A stretch of 32,789 nt of DNA from Caryophanon sp. (GTDB lineage: Bacteria > Bacillota > Bacilli > Bacillales_A > Planococcaceae): NCBI GenBank assembly GCA_018384745.1, contig JAHAYH010000001.1:1-32789 (forward strand). Direction: 5' to 3'. This document shows, piece after piece, positions 24,058-31,759 of the stretch; positions within the stretch are counted from its first letter, which is position 1; each line of letters begins with the position of its first letter. The notes beneath the pieces are model-generated. The model saw only the letters and a program-made list of their open reading frames with translations. It did no database searches and had not been told where the DNA came from. The position numbers and the translations under genes are program-made.

Positions 24058-24873
24058 TTAAAAATGAAAGTTATCTGGATCTGCTCCCGTGCGGTGGAAC
24101 GTATTTAATGCCGTTAACGCTGCGACTTCATCCACTTGTAGGGCAAAGTCAAAAATGTGTAAGTTTTGCGCAGCACGCTCTTGATGTGCGGATTTTGGAA
24201 TAACGATATTCCCAATGTCGATATGCCAGCGCAGCACGATTTGTGCCGGTGTTTTGTCGTATTTTTCCGCAAATTGCTTGACGATTGGGTGCGTAAACAC
24301 AATGCCTGTCCCAAGCGGCGCCCACGATGTGACAGCTATGTTATTCTCCGCACAAAACGCGCGCAGTGCATCTTGTGACAACGACGGGTGACATTCAATT
24401 TGATTGACCATTGGCATGACGTTTGCGTGCGCAAAAATTTGCTCTAAATGGTGCTGATGGTGGTTCGATACACCCGTAGCACGAATAAGCTTTTGCTCAT
24501 ACAAATGCTCAATCGCACGATACGTATGAACGAGCTGTGGCTTTGGCCAATGCGTTAAATATAGATCGACGTAATCGAGCCCGAGTTTCTTTAACGATAC
24601 ATCAAACGCACGTAACGTTTCATCATAGCCTTGGTCAGCATTCCACACTTTTGTCGTAATAAATAACTCCTCACGCGCAATGCCTGATGCACGAATTGCT
24701 TCGCCCACTGCTTCTTCATTTTCATAAATGGCAGCTGTATCAATTGCACGGTAGCCAAGCTGCAGCGCTTGAAGTGTCGCGTTATATGCTTCTTCATGCT
24801 CTTTCATACGGAATACACCGAAGCCAAGCTGCGGCATTTGGACACCGTTTGCTAATGTAATGTTTGGGATCAT
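24058..24873 (-). CDS. Aldo/keto reductase, second of a tandem pair
   Basis: 271 residues with the aldo/keto reductase tetrad visible: D and Y in AIDTAAIYENEEAVG, K in ITTKVW and H in LTHWPKP. The C-terminal NADPH-binding part has VIPKSAHQERAAQN. Such enzymes reduce aldehydes and ketones with NADPH; methylglyoxal-type detoxification is a common role, but the substrate is unknown here. It begins 12 nt after the stop of its paralogue, with AAGGAG upstream of the ATG, so the pair is one operon. The two proteins are clearly related over their whole length. Confidence 0.92.
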   Translation of the reverse strand: MIPNITLANGVQMPQLGFGVFRMKEHEEAYNATLQALQLGYRAIDTAAIYENEEAVGEAIRASGIAREELFITTKVWNADQGYDETLRAFDVSLKKLGLDYVDLYLTHWPKPQLVHTYRAIEHLYEQKLIRATGVSNHHQHHLEQIFAHANVMPMVNQIECHPSLSQDALRAFCAENNIAVTSWAPLGTGIVFTHPIVKQFAEKYDKTPAQIVLRWHIDIGNIVIPKSAHQERAAQNLHIFDFALQVDEVAALTALNTFHRTGADPDNFHF

Positions 24874-24885
24874 GTCGTCATCTCC

Positions 24886-25710
24886 TTATTTTAAATGATC
24901 AAAGTTGAAGCTTTCTGGATTTTGTCCGAAGCGCTCGTTGCGATTTAACGCATCAATTTGTGCCATTTGCTCCGGCGTTAACGTAAAGTCAAACACATCG
25001 AAATTTTGTTCAATGCGTGCAGGCGTCACCGATTTTGGAATGACAACTAAATCATGCTGTAAATGCCAACGAATAATGACTTGTGCTGCGGATTTGCCGT
25101 ATTGTGCACCAAGCTGCTGTAAAAATTCATCACGTAACACATTGGCACGACCTAGTGGCGACCAAGACGTCACCGCAATGTTATTTGCCGCACAAAATGC
25201 ACGTAGCTCTTGTTGCGTTAAATAAGGATGTAGCTCAATTTGGTTGACCATTGGCGCGACATTTGCCGTAGCTAATAAACGCTCTAAATGTTGCTGATGA
25301 TGGTTCGATACACCGGTTGCACGGATCAACTTTTCATCGTATAAGCGCTCAATCGCACGGTATGTATCGACAAACTTATCAGCAACCGGCCAGTGCGTTA
25401 AATATAAGTCTACATAATCCATGCCTAGCTTTTTTAATGACACTTCAAAGGCGCGCAACGTTTCGTCATAGCCTTGATCGTCATTCCATACTTTCGTTGT
25501 AATGAATAACTCCTCACGCGCAATCGAACTTGCACGCACTGCTTCCCCTACTTCTTCCTCGTTGTAATAAAGCGCTGCTGTGTCAATCGCACGATAGCCT
25601 ACTTGTAGCGCTGTGTCGATTGCTTGTAATGTTTCCTCTTTATCGGTCATTTTGTATACGCCCAAGCCAAGCTGTGGCATTTGAACGCCGTTTGCTAACG
25701 TTTTAATCAT
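24886..25710 (-). CDS. Aldo/keto reductase, first of a tandem pair
   Basis: 274 residues from the ATG at 25710, which has AAGGAGGCG upstream (a TTG codon just before is ignored). The catalytic tetrad is intact: AIDTAALYYNEEEVGE (D, Y), ITTKVWND (K) and LTHWPVAD (H). Cofactor-binding VIPKSVTPARIEQN is near the C-terminus, and the last residues (NPESFNFDHLK) match the tail of its paralogue. Differences between the copies cluster in the substrate loops after LTHWP and in the last third, which suggests different substrates after duplication. First gene of the pair. Confidence 0.93.
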   Translation of the reverse strand: MIKTLANGVQMPQLGLGVYKMTDKEETLQAIDTALQVGYRAIDTAALYYNEEEVGEAVRASSIAREELFITTKVWNDDQGYDETLRAFEVSLKKLGMDYVDLYLTHWPVADKFVDTYRAIERLYDEKLIRATGVSNHHQQHLERLLATANVAPMVNQIELHPYLTQQELRAFCAANNIAVTSWSPLGRANVLRDEFLQQLGAQYGKSAAQVIIRWHLQHDLVVIPKSVTPARIEQNFDVFDFTLTPEQMAQIDALNRNERFGQNPESFNFDHLK

Positions 25711-25771
25711 CAAAAAACGCCTCCTTTTGTACGTATTATAACATGCCTTTATTTGTCATTCACACGCATAC

Positions 25772-25808
25772 GTAAAGCCAGCATACGCTTTTTGCATGCT
25801 GGCTTTAC
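25772..25808. terminator. Hairpin between the reductase pair and a small gene
   Basis: GTAAAGCCAGCAT pairs perfectly with ATGCTGGCTTTAC (25796-25808). There is no clear T run on either side, but the position just 3' of the 47-residue gene suggests it ends that transcript. Confidence 0.5.
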
Positions 25809-25811
25809 ATG

Positions 25812-25955
25812 TTACTGTTCTTCATCGTATTGCTTCGGATCACGCTCTCGCTTATCCTCATCTTGTTGTTCACGCATTTGCTCCATTTCTTTCCCAAGCT
25901 GCTTTAACTCTTCCATTGAGTTTGCCATTGAACCGCTTAATTCCTCTTTTTTCAT
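25812..25955 (-). CDS. Small charged protein, 47 residues, unknown
   Basis: The frame runs from an ATG at 25955, with an AGGGGGGCG ribosome site about 5 nt upstream, to TAA. The product is almost entirely helical and charged (MEELKQLGKEMEQMREQQ, then DEDKRERDPKQYDEEQ), with heptad-like spacing that could give a short coiled coil. I do not know a family. Good ribosome site, sensible composition and a following hairpin support it as a real gene, which automatic callers may miss because of its size. Confidence 0.65.
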   Translation of the reverse strand: MKKEELSGSMANSMEELKQLGKEMEQMREQQDEDKRERDPKQYDEEQ

Positions 25956-26089
25956 CGTTACGCCCCCCTCTCCACACTATCCTTGTTCCCCCTTCTCCTG
26001 TGAATAAATCTTTTTTCTGAATATTCTTTCCATCAATGTGTGACTGCGATATACTATTAAAGAGTATGCAATTAAAGGAGGCGTTAGTT

Positions 26090-26185
26090 ATGAAGTTACT
26101 TTTAATTTTAGGCATTTGCGCATCTTTTTTAACGGCTATGTTTACAGCAGGCTATGAACGTCCGGTGAAATCACCAAATGAATAA
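26090..26185 (+). CDS. Small hydrophobic peptide, 31 residues, unknown
   Basis: ATG at 26090 follows AAAGGAGGCG by a normal distance. The first 20 residues (MKLLLILGICASFLTAMFTA) form a single membrane helix or uncleaved signal, followed by a short polar tail (YERPVKSPNE). A perfect ribosome site and an immediate terminator at 26193-26227 argue that it is expressed. Function unknown; single-helix peptides of this kind are often regulators of larger membrane proteins. Confidence 0.65.
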   Translation: MKLLLILGICASFLTAMFTAGYERPVKSPNE

Positions 26186-26192
26186 ATCGATG

Positions 26193-26228
26193 ACGACGCG
26201 TTGAATTTATCGACGTGTCGTTTTCTTT
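26193..26228 (+). terminator. Terminator after the 31-residue peptide gene
   Basis: ACGACGCGTTG (26193-26203) pairs with CGACGTGTCGT (26211-26221) with two G-U pairs, followed by TTTTCTTT. Confidence 0.7.
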
Positions 26229-26232
26229 GTAG

Positions 26233-26261
26233 TTGACTTTCCATACGATGTCCTTTATCAT
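26233..26261 (+). promoter_or_regulatory. Promoter of the CatE-like gene
   Basis: TTGACT (26233-26238), a 17-bp spacer and TATCAT (26256-26261). Confidence 0.65.
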
Positions 26262-26264
26262 AAC

Positions 26265-26277
26265 TTACATAAAGTAA
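26265..26277 (+). promoter_or_regulatory. Candidate operator TTAC-N5-GTAA
   Basis: TTACATAAAGTAA lies just after the -10 box, over the expected transcript start. The shape (TTAC, 5 bp, GTAA) is what I recall for the CatR/YodB-type MarR/DUF24 operator that controls catDE in B. subtilis. No regulator gene is seen in the window. Confidence 0.4.
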
Positions 26278-26322
26278 CCTAATAACTAAAAGAAACCATT
26301 AATTAAATGGAGGAAGATTCGT

Positions 26323-27171
26323 ATGCATTTCTTTGAAAAACCAAATAACTTCGTGCAACATGTTGCAATTAAAGTAAGCGACTTACAACGTTCGCTGCAC
26401 TATTACACAAACACAATCGGCTTATTCATTATTGAGCAAGACGACAAAACGGCTTCACTTGGAGCAAAACATAGTACAACGCCGTTATTAACGCTTACAC
26501 AAATTGACGGTGCAACAGCGCGTCCACACGGTACAACAGGCCTTTACCATTTTGCGCTCCTACTGCCTGCGCGCAAGCATTTAGCAAACATTATTCGCTT
26601 TTTCTCTGAACAAAATGTTCGCCTTGGCGCATCGGACCATGACGTATCAGAAGCACTTTATTTAAATGATCCCGATGGCAATGGGATTGAAATTTATGTC
26701 GATCGCCCTGAGGAACAATGGACGTGGCAAAACCGCTACGTGCATATGACGACTGACCCGTTAAACGTGCAAAGCATTATGGCAGAAGAAGAAGGCGTCT
26801 GGACAGGTATGCCTGAAGGAACGGTGATGGGACATGTCCATTTAAATGTCGCAAGCATTGCAGAAAGCGAAGCGTTTTATACGAAAGGCTTAGCGTTTGA
26901 TGTCGTGACACACTACGGTCCAAGTGCATTATTTATTTCAACAGGTGGCTATCATCACCACGTCGGTTTAAACACATGGTCAAGTGAAGGTGGTACGCCC
27001 GCTCCCGCTTCAAGCGTCGGCTTAGCAAACGTCTCGTTCCAACTAGATGGCAGCGAGCAGCAACAGCAATTAATCGAGCGTTTAACAGCGTTTGGGGCAC
27101 GTGTTGAGGTCGTTGAAAATGGTTTTAACACAACAGATCCAGCAGGAAATACGCTGCAATTCCGCCTTTAA
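26323..27171 (+). CDS. catE: VOC-family extradiol dioxygenase-like protein, CatE-like
   Basis: 282 residues, two tandem vicinal-oxygen-chelate modules (about 10-130 and 165-282). Motifs VQHVAIKV, TGLYHFALLLP, SEALYLNDPDGNGIEIYVDRP, GHVHLNVASIAESEAFYTKG and GYHHHVGLNTW are typical of the YfiE/CatE group of catechol-2,3-dioxygenases, which in B. subtilis detoxify catechols and quinones together with CatD. The last motif reads DPAGNTLQF, with Gln where many VOC enzymes have a metal-ligand Glu. No catD-like gene is adjacent. ATG start after ATGGAGGAAG. It has its own promoter and a terminator shared with the minus-strand RNA. Confidence 0.85.
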   Translation: MHFFEKPNNFVQHVAIKVSDLQRSLHYYTNTIGLFIIEQDDKTASLGAKHSTTPLLTLTQIDGATARPHGTTGLYHFALLLPARKHLANIIRFFSEQNVRLGASDHDVSEALYLNDPDGNGIEIYVDRPEEQWTWQNRYVHMTTDPLNVQSIMAEEEGVWTGMPEGTVMGHVHLNVASIAESEAFYTKGLAFDVVTHYGPSALFISTGGYHHHVGLNTWSSEGGTPAPASSVGLANVSFQLDGSEQQQQLIERLTAFGARVEVVENGFNTTDPAGNTLQFRL

Positions 27172-27180
27172 TACAACACG

Positions 27181-27223
27181 AAAAAGCACCTCAGCGGTAG
27201 TCCAAGCCGTTGAGGTGCTTTTT
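27181..27223. terminator. Bidirectional terminator of catE-like gene and candidate small RNA
   Basis: AAAAAGCACCTCA (27181-27193) pairs perfectly with TGAGGTGCTTTTT (27211-27223). It is only 9 nt after the catE-like stop and also ends the minus-strand transcription unit. Confidence 0.9.
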
Positions 27224-27302
27224 ACGAACAATATTATCGATTCATACGAAAAGTTAAGGGAGGAACTGAGCATCATGCCATGACGAAGTGGCAATGCTCT
27301 TA
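27181..27302 (-). ncRNA. Candidate Fur-regulated small RNA, FsrA-like in design
   Basis: A minus-strand promoter with a Fur box (27305-27337) faces a 122-nt stretch that ends in a strong terminator (27181-27223) and has no reading frame worth calling. The predicted RNA has three parts: a 5' hairpin (GAGCAT-TGCCA pairs with TGGCA-TG-ATGCTC, 27268-27299), a mostly unpaired middle with GTTCCTCCCTTAAC (27253-27266), and the terminator. CCTCCC is the complement of a Shine-Dalgarno sequence, so it could block translation of target mRNAs. In B. subtilis the Fur-controlled RNA FsrA spares iron in this way using C-rich tracts. Gene context differs from fsrA and I cannot align sequences, so homology is not claimed. 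Confidence 0.62.
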
Positions 27303-27304
27303 TT

Positions 27305-27323
27305 GATAATGATAATCCTTATC
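27305..27323. promoter_or_regulatory. Fur box
   Basis: GATAATGATAATCCTTATC matches the classical 19-bp Fur consensus (GATAATGATAATCATTATC) at 18 positions. TGATAATCCTTATCA (27310-27324) also fits the 7-1-7 Bacillus Fur form with one mismatch. It covers the -10 and part of the spacer of a minus-strand promoter. Confidence 0.82.
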
Positions 27324-27337
27324 AATAAGAAAGTCAA
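27309..27337 (-). promoter_or_regulatory. Sigma-A promoter of the candidate small RNA
   Basis: On the minus strand TTGACT (27337-27332), a 17-bp spacer and TATCAT (27314-27309), overlapped by the Fur box. Expected transcript start near 27302. Confidence 0.7.
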
Positions 27338-27354
27338 TGTCCATTTTGCCGCCT

Positions 27355-27828
27355 TTATTTCAATCCTGGATAATTTTGCTGACGCAACGCTTCATAAATG
27401 ACGATTGCGGCTGTGTTCGATAAGTTTAATGATCGCACGTGGTCACTTTGTGGAATGCGTAAGCACATGTCCGCACGCGCCTGCGCAAAGTCTTTCGGCA
27501 AGCCCGTCGTTTCACGGCCAAACATGAAATAAATATCCTTTTGTTGGTCGCTGAAATCATGCGTTGTAAATGGTTCGTCGCTGTACGTTTCAATTAAGTA
27601 CACGTCGCCACCTTTACTATACGCAACGAAATCTTCCAATGAATCGTGGTACACAACGTTCACATGTTCCCAATAATCTAATCCTGCACGCTTTAACATT
27701 TTATCGTCCGTTGAAAAGCCAAGTGGACGAATTAAATGTAAGCTCGTATTTGTTCCTGCGCATGTACGCGCGATGTTTCCTGTGTTAGCAGGAATTTCTG
27801 GTTGATATAACACAATGTGTAATGGCAC
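27355..27828 (-). CDS. trmL: tRNA (cytidine/uridine-34-2'-O)-methyltransferase
   Basis: 157 residues from the GTG at 27828, which has AGGAAG 8 nt upstream; homologues begin MxLHIVLYQPEIPANTGN, which fits. A GTG three codons earlier abuts the ribosome site. SPOUT-fold motifs are clear: PEIPANTGNIARTCAGT near the N-terminus, MFGRETTGLP and the C-terminal trefoil-knot segment RSLNLSNTAAIVIYEALRQ. TrmL methylates the wobble 2'-OH of tRNA-Leu isoacceptors using S-adenosylmethionine. It starts 12 nt after the queG stop, so two tRNA wobble-modification genes form one operon. Confidence 0.93.
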   Translation of the reverse strand: MPLHIVLYQPEIPANTGNIARTCAGTNTSLHLIRPLGFSTDDKMLKRAGLDYWEHVNVVYHDSLEDFVAYSKGGDVYLIETYSDEPFTTHDFSDQQKDIYFMFGRETTGLPKDFAQARADMCLRIPQSDHVRSLNLSNTAAIVIYEALRQQNYPGLK

Positions 27829-27840
27829 AATGTACACTTC

Positions 27841-28971
27841 CTAACGTAAAAATTGTAGCCCTTTTTCAATTTCGGCTAATACTTCTTCATCAGCTTCTTG
27901 CTGCTGCGCTTTTAATAATACGTCTTTTGCGTCGCATGCGCCAATTTTTCCGATTGCCCATGCCGCCGTTCCACGTATTACAGGTCGTTCATCCTGTTGA
28001 AGCAGCTTTGCAAGTGCTGGTGCGGCCGCTTCTTCTTTAAAGTGAGCGAGCGCTAAAATCGCATTGCGCTGAATCGGCTTTTTGCCACGCCATGCCCCTG
28101 ATACATGTCCAAACTTCGCTTTAAACTCTTTGTTGCTCATGTTTAATAGCGGTTGTAGTAACGGTTTTGCAAGCTCGGGGTCTGGCGTAAATTCCGCATG
28201 CCATAAATTATGCTTCCCTTTATTTTTCGGACAGACCGTTTGGCACGTATCACAGCCATATAAACGGTTGCCGATTTTAGCGCGAAATTCATCCGGTACC
28301 ATCGTCTTCGTCTGCGTTAAAAATGCTACACAACGCTTCGCATCCAGCTGACCACCTTCGATCAGTGCACCGGTTGGACAAACATCAATACATAGACGAC
28401 AATCGCCGCATTCTTCCTCCATTGGCGTACTCGGTGCAAACGGAATGTTCGTAATGAGCTCGCCTAAATAGACGTACGAGCCAAACTCCGGCGTAATGAC
28501 CGAACAGTTTTTCGCGCTCCAGCCAATACCTGCACGCTCTGCAACAGCGCGGTCGACGAGTTCCCCTGTATCAACCATCGAACGAATGTGCACATTTGGC
28601 ACGCGTTCACGCAACCACGCTTCAAGCTTCTCAAGTCGCTCGCGAACAGCTACGTGGTAATCAACACCCCATGATGCTCTGCAAAAAATTCCACGTCGTG
28701 CACCCTTTTTACCAAGCGGCGCATTTTCCATACGCGATGGATATGCAAGCGCGATCGAGATAATGCTTTCTGCTTGTGGCAATAGCTTCGTTGGCTCCGT
28801 GCGCAGTTCCACATCAGACTCTTCAAAGCCAGATTGATAATTCAGCTCTTGCTGACGACGCAAGCGATTTTTTAATTCCATAAACGGTGCTGCAGTTGTA
28901 AAGCCAATTTTATCAACACCGATTGACTTCGCATAGTCAATAAGCTCTTGCTGTAACTGTGTTGTCATCAT
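27841..28971 (-). CDS. queG: Epoxyqueuosine reductase with C-terminal HEAT-like repeats
   Basis: 376 residues from the ATG at 28971, about 9 nt after AAAGGAG; two earlier in-frame starts are too close to it. QueG features: MVDTGELVDR with catalytic Asp (about D134), a first cluster motif CGDCRLCIDVCP (about 188-198) and a second CDTCQTVCPKNK (about 240-250), giving two 4Fe-4S clusters next to a cobalamin site. Two HEAT-like repeats (from RNAILALAHFKEEAAAPALA) follow and bind tRNA. It carries out the last step of queuosine synthesis on tRNA, reducing epoxyqueuosine. No other queuosine genes lie in the window. Co-transcribed with trmL. Confidence 0.95.
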   Translation of the reverse strand: MMTTQLQQELIDYAKSIGVDKIGFTTAAPFMELKNRLRRQQELNYQSGFEESDVELRTEPTKLLPQAESIISIALAYPSRMENAPLGKKGARRGIFCRASWGVDYHVAVRERLEKLEAWLRERVPNVHIRSMVDTGELVDRAVAERAGIGWSAKNCSVITPEFGSYVYLGELITNIPFAPSTPMEEECGDCRLCIDVCPTGALIEGGQLDAKRCVAFLTQTKTMVPDEFRAKIGNRLYGCDTCQTVCPKNKGKHNLWHAEFTPDPELAKPLLQPLLNMSNKEFKAKFGHVSGAWRGKKPIQRNAILALAHFKEEAAAPALAKLLQQDERPVIRGTAAWAIGKIGACDAKDVLLKAQQQEADEEVLAEIEKGLQFLR

Positions 28972-29031
28972 GCGCATCAACTCCTTTCGATATGCTACAC
29001 TAATGGTAAAACTTTATTTGGAGGGACATTT

Positions 29032-29703
29032 ATGAACGTAACAATTGACGCTACCGTATCACAACGCATCCCGAACATACAAATTGGCATCGTTACATAT
29101 CACAACATTACAATTGGTGATTCGCCTCAAATGATCAAAGGACGCACACAATTATACCAAGAAAACTTGTTTCTTGAAATGCAAGATGCTCCTGTGACAA
29201 CACGCGCAGGAATTGCCGAATGGCGCACCCTTTGGAAACAGCTCGGTGCAGACCCAAATCGCTATCGTCACTCCGCAGAAAGCTTGTTGCGACGCATCGC
29301 TAAAGAAAATTATGTCACGCCGATCCATAGCGGTGTGGACATTAATAACTTCTTCTCAATGAACTATGAAATTCCAATTGGCTTATACGATGCATCCAAA
29401 ATCGATGGCGACCTTACCGTTGTCGTCGGTACAGAAGAAGACCGTTACGAAGCGTTAAACGGTCGCGAGGTGAAGCTCACAAACATCATTCATACAAAGG
29501 ATGCACATGGCAGCTTTGGCAGTGCGTATGTGGATTCAGCACGCACAGCCGTCACAGAGGAAACGACCGATGCGGTGCAAGTATTTTACTTACGTCCGTC
29601 CCAATCGGTTGAAGACAACACAAAACTGTTGCAAGCAGCGGGCAATATGTTTACACAAATTAATGGCGGCACATATACGACCTACATTATTACCGCATCT
29701 TAA
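29032..29703 (+). CDS. B3/B4 tRNA-binding-domain protein
   Basis: 223 residues. The B3/B4 domain, otherwise found in the editing region of phenylalanyl-tRNA synthetase beta, is indicated by EWRTLWKQLGADPNRYRHSAESLLRRI and NYVTPIHSGVDINNFFSMNYEIPIGLYD. Free-standing versions are thought to act in tRNA or amino-acid editing, but proof is thin for this group. It starts at an ATG with GGAGGG upstream and is divergent from queG with only 60 bp between starts, so their promoters overlap. The placement next to two tRNA-modification genes fits a translation-quality role. Confidence 0.85.
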   Translation: MNVTIDATVSQRIPNIQIGIVTYHNITIGDSPQMIKGRTQLYQENLFLEMQDAPVTTRAGIAEWRTLWKQLGADPNRYRHSAESLLRRIAKENYVTPIHSGVDINNFFSMNYEIPIGLYDASKIDGDLTVVVGTEEDRYEALNGREVKLTNIIHTKDAHGSFGSAYVDSARTAVTEETTDAVQVFYLRPSQSVEDNTKLLQAAGNMFTQINGGTYTTYIITAS

Positions 29704-29990
29704 CGCGTCAAAACGAGCGTAGGACAGAAATGATTTTTTGTTGTTCAGCGGACGTAAACATGTGAGGACATTGAAGTGGCGACTCCTCGGAAAAAGAACG
29801 TGTCGACAGACTTGCAACAGCAAGACAATGGGCGTCGTGTGGCATCGCCGTTATGACAAACATGCACCACGTTTGCTTCCGTTCCCGAAAGGATTGCGTC
29901 CGCGAAACGAAGCATTGTCAAATCGCCAAAAAGCGTGATTGGAAACATAGCATTTTCCGATCACGCTTTCTTTTGTCTCAGACACGTTTT
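29704..29990 (-). repeat. Dispersed intergenic repeat, full-length copy
   Basis: The most complete copy in the window, read on the minus strand: TGAGACAAAA tag (29980-29971), terminator hairpin (29969-29930), conserved GCTTCGTTTCGC..GAACGGA block (29913-29878; 34/36 to 159-194), GGCGATG (29849-29843), the GACTCC..CGGAAAAAG core (plus strand 29776-29797) and CCGCTGAACAA. It fills the whole gap between the B3/B4 gene and the chemotaxis receptor gene. Confidence 0.7.
29928..29980 (-). terminator. Chemotaxis-receptor gene terminator with TGAGACAAAA tag
   Basis: On the minus strand the tag TGAGACAAAA (29980-29971) lies 13 nt after the stop codon, then AAAGCGTGATCGGAAA (29969-29954) pairs with TTTCCAATCACGCTTT (29945-29930), followed by TTT. 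The stem matches that of 105-140. Confidence 0.8.
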
Positions 29991-29993
29991 TTA

Positions 29994-31520
29994 TTATTGT
30001 ATTTTTAAGCGACTTAGCTGCGTTGTTACGCGCTCGGTTAATTCCCGTAATTCAGACGTCACGTCGGTCAATGTTTCAAGCATTGTAGACTGATTTTCAG
30101 CCGACGTAGCAATATAGCCTGTGTTATTTTCCATTTGCGCAACCGTTTCATTCACTTCTTCTAACGTATGCATCACATCATCTACATGCGTCTCAATATA
30201 TTTTGCCATTTCGTATGAATGCTTAATGCTCGCTGTTACTTCATCAATACGCTCGGTCATTTTTTGGAACGCCACTTCGGTTTCGCCTACTTCTGCTACG
30301 CTCGTTTCGGTCACTTTACTCGAATCTGTAATTTTTTGAAGAAGCGCATTCGTATCTTGTTGCAGCTGCATCACCATATGCTGAATGTTAGCTGCCGCAT
30401 CAGTTGATAAGTTTGCAAGCTTCCGTACTTCTTGCGCAACGATTGTAAAGCCTTTTCCTGCTTCTCCTGCATGCGCCGCCTCAATCGTCGCATTTAGCGA
30501 TAATAAATTCGTTTCATCGGCGATGCTTTGAATGACTTTTAAACTCGATGTAATGTCATTCATCCGCCCGTTAAAATGTTGCGCAACGTGCTGCATTTCA
30601 TCATTTTGCGTGCATAAAAATGCGATTTGCATGCTCGTTTTTTCCATTTGCTGCTTCCCTTGCGTTGCTTCCTCAACCATTTGATTGGCCGCATATGTTG
30701 CTTGTGTAATTTGCTGCACAATTTGATGCGTATGTGTTAACATTTCCTCTAGCTCTTCGCGAATGCGAGTGCTGTACGCACTTTGCTCACTCGCGACCGT
30801 CGCAAGTCCAGCAAGCGCCTCTGATGTACGCTGGCTTTCATGCGTCGATACGTGCACATCTTGGTCAATCGTATTTGTTAACGCAGAAATATCTTCCGTT
30901 GCTTCGTGAATATGCGCAATTGCCTTCAATCGTTGTTCCGCTTGTTCCTTTTCATGCACAAGTTTTTGCACATGCAGTTTGCGCACATACATTTGTGTTA
31001 ATAATACACCGCTCGTTAACAATAAAAACATCGCATGCACTAATAACAATGAAAATGAATAATCCGACATGCCACAAATAATTTCAGGCACCGCAAAATA
31101 GCCGACTAAATGATGCACCGCAAATAAAACGGTACTCATCATAATAATGCGTGAACTCTCAAAATACGATAGCGCTGCCATGACCATAAAAACAGAAAAA
31201 TGATATTCTACCATTCCTTGTCCCGAAGCGATAATAGCCATGCTTGAAAACGTTAGCGATAGCGCAATCAGCTTTGGAATATAGTCTATTTTCTTTCGCA
31301 AACGGTAGAGTACAATCGCGCCGATCAGCGTGCTAATTGCCCCGATATAAAAAGAAGCAATCCCGATTATTTGTACCGTCATGCTCGTTTGCCTCGTTTG
31401 CGTTGTTACGATATATGGATCTATTATTTGAAAGATATTATGAATGCTATAAATAGCGACTGCTAGTACAATTAGCACAGCCGCAAAGTAAATCATAATT
31501 AAGTTTTTCCGCACATTCAT
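29994..31520 (-). CDS. Methyl-accepting chemotaxis protein with multi-helix membrane sensor
   Basis: 508 residues from the ATG at 31520, preceded by GGGGTGA; a GTG three codons earlier overlaps that site. The N-terminal ~190 residues hold about six hydrophobic helices with little extracellular sequence, instead of the usual two helices and large outside domain, and no HAMP domain is evident. A coiled region leads to the signalling tip [37 protein letters not shown], which would bind CheA/CheW. Such receptors may sense membrane-related or internal cues; the signal is unknown. Single gene, with a possible sigma-D promoter upstream. Confidence 0.9.
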   Translation of the reverse strand: MNVRKNLIMIYFAAVLIVLAVAIYSIHNIFQIIDPYIVTTQTRQTSMTVQIIGIASFYIGAISTLIGAIVLYRLRKKIDYIPKLIALSLTFSSMAIIASGQGMVEYHFSVFMVMAALSYFESSRIIMMSTVLFAVHHLVGYFAVPEIICGMSDYSFSLLLVHAMFLLLTSGVLLTQMYVRKLHVQKLVHEKEQAEQRLKAIAHIHEATEDISALTNTIDQDVHVSTHESQRTSEALAGLATVASEQSAYSTRIREELEEMLTHTHQIVQQITQATYAANQMVEEATQGKQQMEKTSMQIAFLCTQNDEMQHVAQHFNGRMNDITSSLKVIQSIADETNLLSLNATIEAAHAGEAGKGFTIVAQEVRKLANLSTDAAANIQHMVMQLQQDTNALLQKITDSSKVTETSVAEVGETEVAFQKMTERIDEVTASIKHSYEMAKYIETHVDDVMHTLEEVNETVAQMENNTGYIATSAENQSTMLETLTDVTSELRELTERVTTQLSRLKIQ

Positions 31521-31582
31521 TTTGCTCACCCCACTTACTATGTCTATACCTTTTTTGAAAAAATTTATGCTTTTTTATAGGC

Positions 31583-31609
31583 GTTTCGCCATATAAAAGT
31601 TCGTTTTTA
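31583..31609 (-). promoter_or_regulatory. Possible sigma-D (motility) promoter
   Basis: On the minus strand TAAA, 15 bp and GGCGAAAC resemble the sigma-D pattern (TAAA, 15 bp, GCCGATAA) with a perfect -35 and 5/8 in the -10. The position upstream of a chemotaxis receptor fits. The -10 overlaps a GGCG-TTT-CGCC inverted repeat. Confidence 0.35.
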
Positions 31610-31759
31610 CTAGATTACACTTTTCCGAAAAAAAATATGATACCATATAGCTCAAACGTCTATTTTTTGCATTTTTCAAAATAGGAATTTTCATCTGGTA
31701 GTAAAACATTCGACAGCACATCTAGTTCATTCATCTTATTTATAAAGGAGGAATTTCCA

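Noticed and set aside
27258-27286. Plus-strand GGGAGG followed by ATG as a small gene start
   Set aside because: The frame is ATG-CCA-TGA, two codons long. The GGGAGG is better read as the complement of the CCTCCC tract in the minus-strand RNA.
27305-27323. Fur box as regulator of the CatE-like gene or trmL
   Set aside because: It lies 3' of both genes. The only promoter it overlaps faces the gap between them on the minus strand.
29738-29948. Open frames of 66-77 codons in the gap at 29704-29990
   Set aside because: They run through the dispersed repeat and its hairpin, lack ribosome sites and are not preserved in the other copies.
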